Shown here piece by piece: positions 8,740 through 16,570 of a stretch of 34,031 bases of DNA (position 1 is the stretch's first letter; every line of letters begins with the position of its first letter). The notes beneath the pieces are model-generated. The model worked only from the letters and a program-made list of their open reading frames with translations. It made no database searches and was not told where the DNA came from. The translations under genes were made by a program, and so were the position numbers. This stretch comes from Deltaproteobacteria bacterium (GTDB taxonomy: Archaea > Thermoplasmatota > Poseidoniia > Poseidoniales > Poseidoniaceae): contig JAOMAZ010000014.1 in the NCBI GenBank assembly GCA_028344335.1, positions 1 to 34,031 on the forward strand. The letters are read 5' to 3'.

Positions 8740-8869
8740 GCCGGGGTGGCGTAGTTGGTGGCGCGTCGGACTCATAGGGCAGCCAGAAATGGCATATGTT
8801 CGCGCTGAAGTCAATCTCCGTGGTGTCTGAGACATCCGAAGGTCGTGGGTTCAAGCCCCACTCCCGGCA
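8740..8869 (+). tRNA. Elongator tRNA-Met (anticodon CAT) with a 57-base intron
   Basis: The acceptor arm pairs GCCGGGG (8740-8746) with TCCCGGC (8862-8868), with discriminator A8869. The D stem is GCGT/GCGC (8749-8752 with 8761-8764). The anticodon stem TCGGA (8766-8770) pairs with TCCGA (8835-8839). The loop reads C-T-CAT-A, then the intron, then A38. The T arm is GTGGG-TTCAAGC-CCCAC (8845-8861). CCA is not encoded. The mature length after splicing is 73 bases. The G1-C72 acceptor and overall pattern fit elongator tRNA-Met rather than the initiator. A tRNA-Ile read with a modified CAT anticodon is the alternative, less likely from the body sequence. Confidence 0.92.
8777..8833 (+). other. 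tRNA intron at position 37/38 with canonical bulge-helix-bulge
   Basis: CTCA in the anticodon loop (8771-8774) pairs with TGAG (8828-8831), giving the 4-base central helix. It is flanked by two 3-base bulges: TAG (8775-8777) and ACA (8832-8834). Beyond the first bulge, GGCA (8778-8781) pairs with TGTC (8824-8827) as the inner helix. Cutting between the second and third base of each bulge releases bases 8777-8833. This is the standard substrate of the archaeal splicing endonuclease. Confidence 0.88.
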
Positions 8870-8891
8870 TTATTTATGACGATATATTGTG

Positions 8892-8910
8892 ATTATTTAT
8901 TGTAAATAAT
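8892..8910. repeat. Perfect AT-rich inverted repeat, 8-base arms, 3-base spacer
   Basis: ATTATTTA, spacer TTG, then TAAATAAT, starting 22 bases after the end of tRNA-Met. It lies in the 218-base gap before the next gene. It may help end the tRNA transcript or be a protein-binding dyad. Its geometry matches those at 4366 and 16571. Confidence 0.55.
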
Positions 8911-9055
8911 ACCTATCCCGTGTGTGTCCATAATACATCTTGATGTTTGGAATTTATGGTGCTCAGTGAACGTTGCCTATTCTTATTGCTGTGCAATACT
9001 CAGGTCTCTCATTAATGTTAGAACTACTTGGTTGGGGCTGTTTTTTGAGTCGGAG

Positions 9056-9063
9056 AATAAAAA
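9056..9063 (+). promoter_or_regulatory. TATA-like box for the 9088 gene
   Basis: The AT-rich GAATAAAAA stretch is centred about 28 bases before the ATG at 9088. This is the spacing expected of an archaeal TATA box driving a leaderless or nearly leaderless transcript. It supports 9088, rather than the GTG at 9076, as the start. Confidence 0.45.
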
Positions 9064-9087
9064 GGCGGGGCTGGGGTGGCGTGGCGC

Positions 9088-10011
9088 ATGGTGGACATTG
9101 GAACTGCGATGGCCGCTGCTAGAGCTGAACGTGCTGAACGTCAGAAAAAAAAGGACGGCGATAAGAAAAGTCGTAGTGGTAGGAACCACGGAATAGAGTC
9201 TTTTGACCCTGTTAAGCACGTTTCTAAAGAACGTGCAGATATGTTCTCGATGTGGTTAGTTATCCTTTTTTCTATCGTCGTCGGCCTAATGATGCGCTAT
9301 GCTGTCATGCCTGCATTTGAAGGTTCAGATGGCGACTTGCTTTGGGTACTTCCAATGTCTTTAGTTTTCCTCATTCCTTCCCTTCACCGCCTCGTAATGT
9401 CAGATGAGTTGCTTGAGCACTATGGAAAGGGGACTTGGTTCAAGGCATCTTTCCTACTAGTTTTCGGCTGGTTGGCTATTACTTTCCTCTTGTCAAATCC
9501 ACCTTTTGGAGATATTGGGGCTCCTGAGGCTGCTGCGGCTTGGACAGTTGTGGTTATCGATGGAGACGACTTGGTAATGACTCTCGATGATCTCGACGGC
9601 GGCAATGAAATGGAATTTCACCTTGATGAGGGTAAATCATCCTTGAACGGAGATGTTTGGCTATTATTCGGATTAAGAGATAACATGGATACTTCGAAAG
9701 CAACGGTTTCTGGAACAATAACAATGTTTGACGGGAGCGTTCATAATTTGAGTACTAATTCTTCTTCTTTTGCTAATTTAAGCGAATGGGGAGGGGCAAT
9801 GAAAGATACTGATGCCGATTTATCTTGGCCAACAATGCTTCCTCATACAGAGGATGTTGGGACCGCTATTCGCCTTAGTACTGACGGACTTGGAATTGGT
9901 GTTCATGTCATTGAATTGACTTTTGAGGAAGATGGCGACCCTTGGCACAATAGCCGTTCCTATACTTGGAAGGTTATCGTCAAAGAATTTACTCCACCGC
10001 CTATCGAGTGA
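9088..10011 (+). CDS. Three-helix membrane protein with extracytoplasmic beta-rich domain, function unknown
   Basis: I do not recognise the family. The ATG at 9088 is chosen over a GTG at 9076 because of the TATA-like box 28 bases upstream. Residues 1-50 are highly charged (ARAERAERQKKK), probably cytoplasmic and helical. Three hydrophobic segments follow at about residues 54-75, 85-105 and 120-142. The remaining roughly 165 residues are hydrophilic, beta-strand-like and acidic, with several sequons (NLSTNSSSF, NLSEW), and end in YTWKVIVKEFTPPP like the last strand of an Ig-type domain. The likely topology is N-terminus inside and large C-terminal domain outside. It converges on the hydrolase-like gene with one base between the two stops. 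It is transcribed alone. Confidence 0.85.
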   Translation: MVDIGTAMAAARAERAERQKKKDGDKKSRSGRNHGIESFDPVKHVSKERADMFSMWLVILFSIVVGLMMRYAVMPAFEGSDGDLLWVLPMSLVFLIPSLHRLVMSDELLEHYGKGTWFKASFLLVFGWLAITFLLSNPPFGDIGAPEAAAAWTVVVIDGDDLVMTLDDLDGGNEMEFHLDEGKSSLNGDVWLLFGLRDNMDTSKATVSGTITMFDGSVHNLSTNSSSFANLSEWGGAMKDTDADLSWPTMLPHTEDVGTAIRLSTDGLGIGVHVIELTFEEDGDPWHNSRSYTWKVIVKEFTPPPIE

Positions 10012-10012
10012 A

Positions 10013-12775
10013 TCATTTTCTCCGATTGGCAAGCTCAAGTAGCCCAGTTGCTGGTTTTTCATCCCTGTTGACTTCTATCTCATCCTCAACGATTTCTATT
10101 ACTGCCTTGGCTTTTTCTATCTCATCTGGTTGATGCAGGTGGATACGCTGTCTCTCAACTACGGTGGTAGTGGTTGATTTGCGCATATTGCCGAGGAAAG
10201 CCACGATGAGTAATACAAAAATGGCTCCTGCGGCGATTTGTAATTTGACATCATCAAACATCGATACCACCTCCTCGACTTCGGCAGCATTGGCTTGCTC
10301 TTCACCTTCTGAAATTGAATAACTCAATTTTTGAACTCCGGTACTTGCATCTTGTGATTCTATTTCTGCCCAAATTGAATGCTCTCCAAGACTAAAGAAA
10401 AGTGGTTCGAGTAGAACCGTGCAAGCCAATGCTCCATCACTCCACTCCAAGCATGCAGCACCGTTGATATCGATCCAATCACCTTCCCGCCAAGCAATTC
10501 TAACTTGATGTGTAATCGGTTGATCATCATCAAAGAATGTGAAGCCAAGACTGAGGTTCCCATCTTCCCTGACTTCGGGAGTATGCCACGCTACGGAAGG
10601 TGCATCATCAACAGATGAGACGTTGACAGTGAATAAAGAAGTGATATTGGTACTTCCATCATTTACTGAGATTTTCCAGCAATCCTCTATTCCAAACCAA
10701 TTTGCACGACTACTCAAGACGAGGAAATCCCCACTGATTACTACGGTCAAAGGTGAATCTGAACATTCTTCATCAGAGAGTGAAATTTGTAGGTTGCCAC
10801 TATCGGAGTCATATGCAATGCTTGAAAGTGGAATTTGAATACTGGAATCTTCTTCAAAACTAAAATTAGTCAAAATGAAGACAGGTGGGTCCGGAAGGGA
10901 GTTTACTCTCAGTGGGAAGGTCTCCCATGTGGCTGCTGTAGCACCATCGCTCACACTGATATTGAGTATGGCTGCACCTGACCAGTTTTCTACTGCTTCA
11001 ATATGCAGTAAGTTATCTTGCCAATCAATGCTGATGTTAGCATCATTAGCACTTCCAATTACCACAAGTTCTTGACCTTCTGGATCTTCAAACCATTGTG
11101 AAATATTAAGTTGTAAACCATCGCTATCTTCGTCAAAGGATTGTTGGGGGATATCTGTCAATTGGACTACCGCATCATCTACAGGCAGCAAGGTTACTAC
11201 AGTACTGATATTGAGGGAGGCCGGCTCTGATGAGACTTCAATTAACCAAATATCGAGGGCTAAACTACCCTGCCATTCGGGCTCCCCTACATGGGTCAAG
11301 GTGATTTCACTTCCATTATTGTAAACTGAAATATTTTCGCTGCCATTACCGCTGAGGTTTACTTGCATGAAATGGATGTCTTGGCCGTCTGGGTCGGTAG
11401 CAAATAGGATGGGTTGGAGAATTATTGAAGAATGCTGATCAAAGGAAATTTGTGGGGTTGGGAGGACTTCTTGCAAAGGAGTATTCCCACGGATTAGGGT
11501 GAAATCATGGGATGACATCATGCCATGCCATTCTGCAAATAATGTGATGACTTGTTCCCCTGGGACTAACATCTCCCCTTCGATTGTACAATGAGCAGAG
11601 TCATTTCCATCATCAAACCCACCTGTAATTAGAGAGCCATTCCAATGGCGGCACCAAGCAGAAGAGGAGGCTGCACCCAAGATTGAGCCATCGCGGTGCG
11701 AGAGGTTGATACTCAAATTAGCAGATTGGCCGAGTTGTAATTCTTCATTCGGAGAATTTATATCGATAATTTTCAGCAAACGAGAACTGTTGAGGTTTTC
11801 ATCAACATAAGCATCGGAATCTGAAATCGATTGAGGGTCGATATCCCGATTACTGGCATTTTCCCACTTTGTGTGGTCTCCCTTCAGGATAAGGTCGAGG
11901 TAAGGTTGGATATGGTCCATCGAATGAGTCTGTTGCTCTTCTCGGTCCATACTTCCTGAGCCATCTCCAAACTCCTCAAACCAACCGCTCTCATCTTGAT
12001 ATTGTACATGATTAGCCCCTAATGGAGACATTCGATGCCAACCGCCATTCCAATTCTCAATGACCTTGTCGAGGTTATCCGCAGCTGGTGCTAATTCATC
12101 TGCTGTTCCTGTTAGGAAGAGGGCCATCGAAGGTTCTGCGGGTGTGCCACCTGCGAGGTTCTGAACTCGTGAATCACTAATGTCGATTCCAAGAGCAAAT
12201 AATGCTCTGGGTGGTGGGAGATTAACTGTCGAAGTTTGTGATTGCCATAAGGTGTTGACCAATGCTGCACTCATAGCACCAGTACCGTGTCCTGCAACAC
12301 CCCAGTGTTCTAAATCTAAAGCCCCGATGAGATTGTTTACGGAAGCGCTGCCATTGATATTGTATTCCGCCAACTGGGAAATTAATATCGCCATATCAGC
12401 AAGTAATACTTCTTCTTCGCCATTATCCCAAGTTGGTGCAACAATGACAACATATCCTGAATTTGCAAGTTCTGTAATCCACTCATAATTATCCAAATCC
12501 TCATCATTGTCCACCCAATAAACTAGGACTGGAAATGGCGCTCCACTGATGTTAAAATCCACCCCTTGGCCACTTTGATTTTCGGCAGGATAGGTCATAA
12601 GTCCCTGCCATTTTTCGTTATTTCCAACACTTTTGTCAATGTTTAGATTTAACTTTCCAGTATTGAAAGTTTGTAAATCATATACCTGACTGAAGTTATT
12701 GTTTTCTTCAGCAAATACTGGAGCGAAAAAAGCTGACAAAAGTAGCCATGCCATAACTCCAATACGCTTGCGCAT
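10013..12775 (-). CDS. Surface-anchored alpha/beta-hydrolase-like protein with cadherin/Ig-like repeats; nucleophile Ser missing
   Basis: The 920-residue protein begins with a signal peptide (MRKRIGVMAWLLLSAFFAPVFA, cleavage near residue 22). Residues of about 50-300 resemble an alpha/beta hydrolase of the chlorophyllase/PETase-like group: VLVYWVDNDEDL, SGYVVIVAPTWDN, the elbow HWGVAGHGTGAMSAA, LFLTGTADELAP (Asp about 226) and GANHVQYQ (His 256). The elbow reads G-H-G-T-G, where the family has G-H-S-x-G, so the nucleophile position (about residue 164) is Gly. About three cadherin-like/tandem-95 modules follow (EDS or DED starts, then WFEDPEGQELVV, NWSGAAILNISVSDG and similar). One transmembrane helix (LQIAAGAIFVLLIVAFLGN) is followed by a charged 60-residue cytoplasmic tail. 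It lies 47 bases behind the shikimate-dehydrogenase-like gene. It may be a degenerate enzyme used for binding, or use another residue. Confidence 0.85.
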   Translation of the reverse strand: MRKRIGVMAWLLLSAFFAPVFAEENNNFSQVYDLQTFNTGKLNLNIDKSVGNNEKWQGLMTYPAENQSGQGVDFNISGAPFPVLVYWVDNDEDLDNYEWITELANSGYVVIVAPTWDNGEEEVLLADMAILISQLAEYNINGSASVNNLIGALDLEHWGVAGHGTGAMSAALVNTLWQSQTSTVNLPPPRALFALGIDISDSRVQNLAGGTPAEPSMALFLTGTADELAPAADNLDKVIENWNGGWHRMSPLGANHVQYQDESGWFEEFGDGSGSMDREEQQTHSMDHIQPYLDLILKGDHTKWENASNRDIDPQSISDSDAYVDENLNSSRLLKIIDINSPNEELQLGQSANLSINLSHRDGSILGAASSSAWCRHWNGSLITGGFDDGNDSAHCTIEGEMLVPGEQVITLFAEWHGMMSSHDFTLIRGNTPLQEVLPTPQISFDQHSSIILQPILFATDPDGQDIHFMQVNLSGNGSENISVYNNGSEITLTHVGEPEWQGSLALDIWLIEVSSEPASLNISTVVTLLPVDDAVVQLTDIPQQSFDEDSDGLQLNISQWFEDPEGQELVVIGSANDANISIDWQDNLLHIEAVENWSGAAILNISVSDGATAATWETFPLRVNSLPDPPVFILTNFSFEEDSSIQIPLSSIAYDSDSGNLQISLSDEECSDSPLTVVISGDFLVLSSRANWFGIEDCWKISVNDGSTNITSLFTVNVSSVDDAPSVAWHTPEVREDGNLSLGFTFFDDDQPITHQVRIAWREGDWIDINGAACLEWSDGALACTVLLEPLFFSLGEHSIWAEIESQDASTGVQKLSYSISEGEEQANAAEVEEVVSMFDDVKLQIAAGAIFVLLIVAFLGNMRKSTTTTVVERQRIHLHQPDEIEKAKAVIEIVEDEIEVNRDEKPATGLLELANRRK

Positions 12776-12822
12776 GTTTTACTCTACACGCCTGACAGTC
12801 TTCAATGATACGCATCCACTCT

Positions 12823-13821
12823 TCACAGGATGTTGGCTTCTACATGGGCAAGCCTTGCGAGTAATAATCCTAGTTCAGGCAATTGGTGGGCTAAATCGGG
12901 TCGCCAAAGAGTGGACCATGAAATGAGATGTTGAGCGGCTAATAACCAACGTCCATCAACTGCCTTATCGACATCTGAAAGAATTTCTATTCTTTGCAGA
13001 TAATCGCCAGTCATGGCTTTATAGGCTGCATTCATGAAGAAGCCCTCGACTTCGTCGTGTTCATTGCCTTCGAAATCCACAGTAAGTTGGGCTGGTGTTT
13101 TTGAATCAACAATCGAGGCTTCCCATGGGCCATCTTCCCGCAATTCTCGCCGCCCACCCAGCCAACGTAATTTTCCACCTTCACATGACCAAGCCCAAGC
13201 AGTAGAGCGAGCAGCACCACCGCCTCCACGCATATCAAGAACTGGTGAATCATCCATCGCTATTCCAAGATATTCAGCAACAAGAACCATCCCTGGCCCA
13301 TCAGTTGAAGCAACCCACCACTCTCGGTTATTCCAGCGTAAACAATTGATGCTTTCAATACCCTTAGATTCATCCACATAGCGCAATGATGCTGCACCAA
13401 GTTGATGTTTCAATGGACTAGTCAAAGATAGCCATACTTCTTCATGTGAACCAGGAATTCTATCTGGGCCAACCGGTAGGTGTGGAAAATCACCCTTTTG
13501 TAATAACGAAGGGGGGCAATCAAGCACCTCATTTGTTGCAGCAGCAACCGCCTTTTCCAGACGATGATAAGAAGCAAATTTATCGAGTGGTAAGTCGGTT
13601 AATGACCAATTTACTGAATTTGGTAAGGCATCGACATAAGCCCAAGCAAGTGCATCTTCGACTTTACGGGCTGGGATTATCATCACTCGCTTCATCTCAA
13701 TATCTGCGGATTTTTTTCCCTCTCCTTCTCCTGCTAAATGGGAGACGACAAGGCGGGCCAAAACTGGGGATAAAGAATGCGCTATTGGATCGCCGGCGCT
13801 ACCGTAACGAACTGCGACCAT
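12823..13821 (-). CDS. Divergent shikimate 5-dehydrogenase-like protein
   Basis: Shikimate dehydrogenase reduces 3-dehydroshikimate with NADPH in aromatic amino-acid synthesis. The ATG at 13821 gives the family N-terminus V-R-Y-G-S-A-G-D-P-I-A-H-S-L-S-P; a TTG nine codons upstream is less likely. The motifs are in family order: GDPIAHSLSP (substrate Ser residues), TSPLKHQ (catalytic Lys), INCLRW and STDGPGM (catalytic Asp), the nucleotide-binding MRGGGGAARSTAWA, and a C-terminal GRWLLAAQHLISW matching the usual G-x-x-x-L-x-x-Q substrate motif. It has 332 residues against a usual 270-285, with extra sequence mainly between residues 40 and 130, and weak conservation between motifs. It stands apart from other aro genes. 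It may be the cell's only AroE or a relative acting on another substrate. Confidence 0.75.
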   Translation of the reverse strand: MVAVRYGSAGDPIAHSLSPVLARLVVSHLAGEGEGKKSADIEMKRVMIIPARKVEDALAWAYVDALPNSVNWSLTDLPLDKFASYHRLEKAVAAATNEVLDCPPSLLQKGDFPHLPVGPDRIPGSHEEVWLSLTSPLKHQLGAASLRYVDESKGIESINCLRWNNREWWVASTDGPGMVLVAEYLGIAMDDSPVLDMRGGGGAARSTAWAWSCEGGKLRWLGGRRELREDGPWEASIVDSKTPAQLTVDFEGNEHDEVEGFFMNAAYKAMTGDYLQRIEILSDVDKAVDGRWLLAAQHLISWSTLWRPDLAHQLPELGLLLARLAHVEANIL

Positions 13822-13902
13822 GCATTGGCATAGATGGGGATAGTTCAAAGTTTACGCAACCGTCCTGCATCAACCTCTTATGGTACCCCTAATCTCCGAC
13901 AC

Positions 13903-14250
13903 ATGAGGCAGATGAAGAATAACGGCTCTTTACTGTGGATGCTGCTTGGAGCATCACAAATATTCCTGATGTGGTCGATGTGGGAAGAACTCGAAGGACC
14001 AATGACTACATTATTCGGTTCAAGTGGCGCAGCAATGATTGTTTTAGCCGGATATTTCTGGATTCAGGAAAAAAGAAATGAGACCCTTTCTGAACTTCAA
14101 GGCTACAATAGAGACGAACGTACCGCAGTGGTTCGCGATTCTTCTGGAAAATTATTGGAGAAACCAATTAAGTCTAGAGATACATCCAGTTTTACAATCA
14201 CAATAGTCTGGTTCGCAATCGCTTTCGCAGTCTCAAAGTGGCTGTTTTGA
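13903..14250 (+). CDS. Small membrane protein, first gene of the NfeD-flotillin operon
   Basis: The family is not recognised. The ATG at 13903 is chosen because a weak TATA-like CTCTTATGG is centred about 26 bases before it and the frame from the earlier ATG at 13834 adds 23 residues with no membrane or signal character. The product has about 115 residues with three hydrophobic stretches: SLLWMLLGASQIFLMWSMW, AAMIVLAGYFWI and FTITIVWFAIAFAVSKWLF. A charged loop (QEKRNETLSELQGYNRDERT) lies between the second and third. Only nine bases separate it from the next gene, and the four genes up to 16569 run in the same direction with tiny gaps, so they are probably one transcript. A structural or accessory role in the flotillin system is inferred only from position. 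Confidence 0.75.
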   Translation: MRQMKNNGSLLWMLLGASQIFLMWSMWEELEGPMTTLFGSSGAAMIVLAGYFWIQEKRNETLSELQGYNRDERTAVVRDSSGKLLEKPIKSRDTSSFTITIVWFAIAFAVSKWLF

Positions 14251-14259
14251 GGTATCAGA

Positions 14260-14541
14260 ATGACTAGTAGGCTGAACCGCCTAATCGGTGATGAAACTCA
14301 TGAAGATTTAATCGGTGGATATTGGATTTTCATTAGGCGGGTTCTATGGGTTGGGATGCCGTTATTGATGATATTCGGGGGAATTGCACTGGGTATTCAT
14401 AAGGTTTGGATAGCTATTATTGTGGGTGGTAGTTTAGGCCCTCTAATCACCTTGGAGAATAAATTCGTCGCTTGGGCACACAAGGCAACGGGCGAAAGCA
14501 GTAAAGCCTCCACCGTCAGTGGCAAGGTGGAGAAGGGCTGA
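14260..14541 (+). CDS. Small two-helix membrane protein, second gene of the NfeD-flotillin operon
   Basis: A 93-residue protein of unrecognised family. A charged N-terminus (SRLNRLIGDETHEDLIGG) precedes two hydrophobic segments, roughly residues 27-45 (FIRRVLWVGMPLLMIFGGIAL) and 48-65 (KVWIAIIVGGSLGPLITL). The polar tail is Ser/Lys-rich. It starts nine bases after the upstream stop and ends 16 bases before the NfeD-like start, which supports translational coupling in one operon. The hairpin-like two-helix topology with both ends on one side is inferred. Confidence 0.72.
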   Translation: MTSRLNRLIGDETHEDLIGGYWIFIRRVLWVGMPLLMIFGGIALGIHKVWIAIIVGGSLGPLITLENKFVAWAHKATGESSKASTVSGKVEKG

Positions 14542-14557
14542 GAACGGGGGTGATGTG

Positions 14558-15163
14558 ATGGTTAATCTGTTTGAAATTGTAGGACTTGGAGATGTAACTG
14601 GGCTTGACCTATTGTTCGCTTCTGCTGCACTCATAGGTGGAATTCTGTTCATCGCCTGGTTCTTCCTACTGATGATGGGAGGCTTGGCTGGAGGTATTCT
14701 TGATGGGGTCGGCCTTGACGTTGACATGGGCGCCGACCTTTCATTCAAAGCCTTCACTTTCCAAGGAATTATCGCCTTTATTCTGATGTTTGGGTTGGTT
14801 GGACTTGCCCTTTCCCGCTCCGACCAAGGAGATATGATGGCATTATTTGCAGGAACAGTAGCAGGTGGTGCTTCGATGTGGTCGATGGGTAAATTGTTCC
14901 AAGCATTCCACAGTGTTCAAAGCAGTGGTAATATGGATATTCAAAATGCAATTGGCCAAGATGCTACTGTCTACATGCGAATCAAGCCCGGAGAAGTAGG
15001 GCAGATACAGGTGACAATTCAAGGAGCGATGAGGACACTAGATGCCATTGCTTCAGATAGTAGTCTATATATGAAAACTGGAGCGACCGTCACTGTCGAT
15101 AAAATCGTGGCTGGTAGGATGGTTGTCATACCATATGACAAAAATAAAACTGAGGAGGAATAA
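14558..15163 (+). CDS. NfeD-like membrane protein with C-terminal OB-fold domain
   Basis: NfeD proteins are membrane partners of SPFH/flotillin proteins (as YuaF is with YuaG in Bacillus). The ATG at 14558 follows GGGGGTGAT; the longer frame from 14519 reads into the preceding gene. Of 201 residues, the first half carries hydrophobic helices (DLLFASAALIGGILFIAWFFLLMMGGL; GIIAFILMFGLVGLAL; MALFAGTVAGGASMW). The C-terminal 70 residues match the NfeD beta-barrel pattern: I-G-Q-D-A-T-V, then P-G-E-V-G-Q-I-Q-V, a middle strand ending in A-S-D, and G-A-T-V-T-V-D-K-I-V-A-G-R-M-V-V-I-P. It lacks the serine-protease domain of long NfeD forms, as expected for the short class. The flotillin gene begins two bases after its stop. 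Confidence 0.85.
   Translation: MVNLFEIVGLGDVTGLDLLFASAALIGGILFIAWFFLLMMGGLAGGILDGVGLDVDMGADLSFKAFTFQGIIAFILMFGLVGLALSRSDQGDMMALFAGTVAGGASMWSMGKLFQAFHSVQSSGNMDIQNAIGQDATVYMRIKPGEVGQIQVTIQGAMRTLDAIASDSSLYMKTGATVTVDKIVAGRMVVIPYDKNKTEEE
15154..15158 (+). promoter_or_regulatory. Strong Shine-Dalgarno (GGAGG) for flotillin
   Basis: GGAGG lies seven bases before the ATG at 15166, within the last codons of the NfeD-like gene. Most genes in this window lack so clear a site, so this one probably matters for efficient internal translation in the operon. Confidence 0.7.
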
Positions 15164-15165
15164 GA

Positions 15166-16569
15166 ATGGCAGATGACGGAACGGGAATTATGACGATTGC
15201 AATTTTAGCATTTATTGGCTTATTATTTATGTCAGTAGTGCTTTATGCATCAAGATTTAAGCGCTGCCCATCGGATAAAATTCTAGTTATTTATGGAAAA
15301 ACTGGTGAAGGGCAATTCGCTCAAACTCACCACGGTGGTGGAAAATTCGTTTGGCCATTATTCCAAGATTATGCCTTCTTGGACCTCAAACCGATGACAA
15401 TAAACATCGACCTACAGAATGCACTCTCCCAGCAAAACATCCGCATCAACGTACCAAGTACCTTTACCATCGGTGTTAGTACCATCAAGCACATCATGCA
15501 GAATGCTGCAGAGAGATTGCTCGGATTACAACCTGCCGCTATTGAAGAGATGGCAAAGGAAATCATATTCGGACAGTTGAGACTGACAGTTGCAACCCTG
15601 ACAATTGAGCAAATCAATCAGGACAGAGAATCTTTCCTAGAATTAATTCGCACCAATGTTGAGCCCGAATTGAGCAAAGTAGGACTATTCCTCATCAACG
15701 TCAACATTACAGATATCACCGATGAAGCAGATTACATCGAGAGTATTGGAAAGAAGGCTGCATCAGAAGCAGTCAACAAGGCCAAGGTCGATGTTGCAGA
15801 AGCAGAAAGAGATGGTGCTGTAGGACAAGCAGAAGCAGACCGACAGAAAGAAGTTGCAGTTGCTGAAAACCATGCAGAAGCAGAAAAAGGAAAGAAAGCA
15901 GCATTTGTCAATCAACGTGTTTTCGTTCAAGAGCAAGAATCCATAGGAATTGATGGAGAAAATAAATCAAAAGCAGAAATTGCCGGCTATAATGCAGGCC
16001 TTGCGGAAAAAGAAGCAGAGGCATTACAGAGAGCAGAAGTTGCCCGTAGGATTGCTGAAACTGAAATTCAAAAGGCCCAGTATAAACTCGAACAAGAGCG
16101 CCTAAAGGCCGAAGAAATCGTGCGCGAAGAAATCGCCAAGACCCAAGTGGAAATTGCAGCAGAAGCAGAAGCAGAGCGAACTCGTAGAATCGCACAGGGA
16201 GAAGCAGATGCAATACTTTCACTGCGCAGAGCAGAAGCGGAAGGAATATCCGAGGTCCTAAACGCCAAGGCAGCAGGATATGATAAGTTAGTTGCAGCCA
16301 GCGGAGGAGATCCAAAAGCAGCAGCCACTTTATTGATGGTCGAGAAGATTGAGAGCATTGTCTCTAGTCAGGTCGAAGCAATCTCCAACTTGAAGATTGA
16401 CAAGATAACAGTCTGGGATTCAGGAGGTAATGCGGGTGAAGGGTCGAGTACATCCAATTTCGTCTCAAATCTAATCAATACCTTACCACCAATGCATGAT
16501 GTTGCAAAGATGGCGGGTGTTGACCTGCCTTCTTACCTAGGTAGCATGGCAGAAGATGCTGAGAACTGA
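15166..16569 (+). CDS. Flotillin-like SPFH-domain protein
   Basis: Flotillins form oligomeric scaffolds at membrane microdomains. The 467-residue product has one N-terminal helix (MTIAILAFIGLLFMSVVLYAS, about residues 9-29), then an SPFH/band-7 domain to about residue 200 (PSDKILVIYGKTGEG, LDLKPMTINIDLQNALSQQ, GQLRLTVATLTIEQINQDRE, NVNITDITDE). An Ala/Glu-rich coiled coil follows to about residue 365, with repeated E-A-E-A and A-E-A-E-R units. The C-terminus (GGDPKAAATLLMVEKIESIV...ISNLKIDKITVWDSG) is the conserved flotillin end. The order NfeD then flotillin with a 2-base gap is the usual pairing in bacteria. The gene is followed at once by an inverted repeat. The resemblance to bacterial YuaG could reflect gene transfer, which only a tree would settle. 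Confidence 0.93.
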   Translation: MADDGTGIMTIAILAFIGLLFMSVVLYASRFKRCPSDKILVIYGKTGEGQFAQTHHGGGKFVWPLFQDYAFLDLKPMTINIDLQNALSQQNIRINVPSTFTIGVSTIKHIMQNAAERLLGLQPAAIEEMAKEIIFGQLRLTVATLTIEQINQDRESFLELIRTNVEPELSKVGLFLINVNITDITDEADYIESIGKKAASEAVNKAKVDVAEAERDGAVGQAEADRQKEVAVAENHAEAEKGKKAAFVNQRVFVQEQESIGIDGENKSKAEIAGYNAGLAEKEAEALQRAEVARRIAETEIQKAQYKLEQERLKAEEIVREEIAKTQVEIAAEAEAERTRRIAQGEADAILSLRRAEAEGISEVLNAKAAGYDKLVAASGGDPKAAATLLMVEKIESIVSSQVEAISNLKIDKITVWDSGGNAGEGSSTSNFVSNLINTLPPMHDVAKMAGVDLPSYLGSMAEDAEN

Positions 16570-16570
16570 A

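Noticed and set aside
8563-8835. Minus-strand ORF of 90 codons over tRNA-Met
   Set aside because: It overlaps the tRNA and the start of gatD in another frame, with no domain or coding bias.
15908-16315. Minus-strand Leu-rich 135-codon ORF inside the flotillin gene
   Set aside because: It is the antisense reading of the Ala/Glu/Gln-rich coiled coil, which naturally yields Leu/Phe-rich frames.
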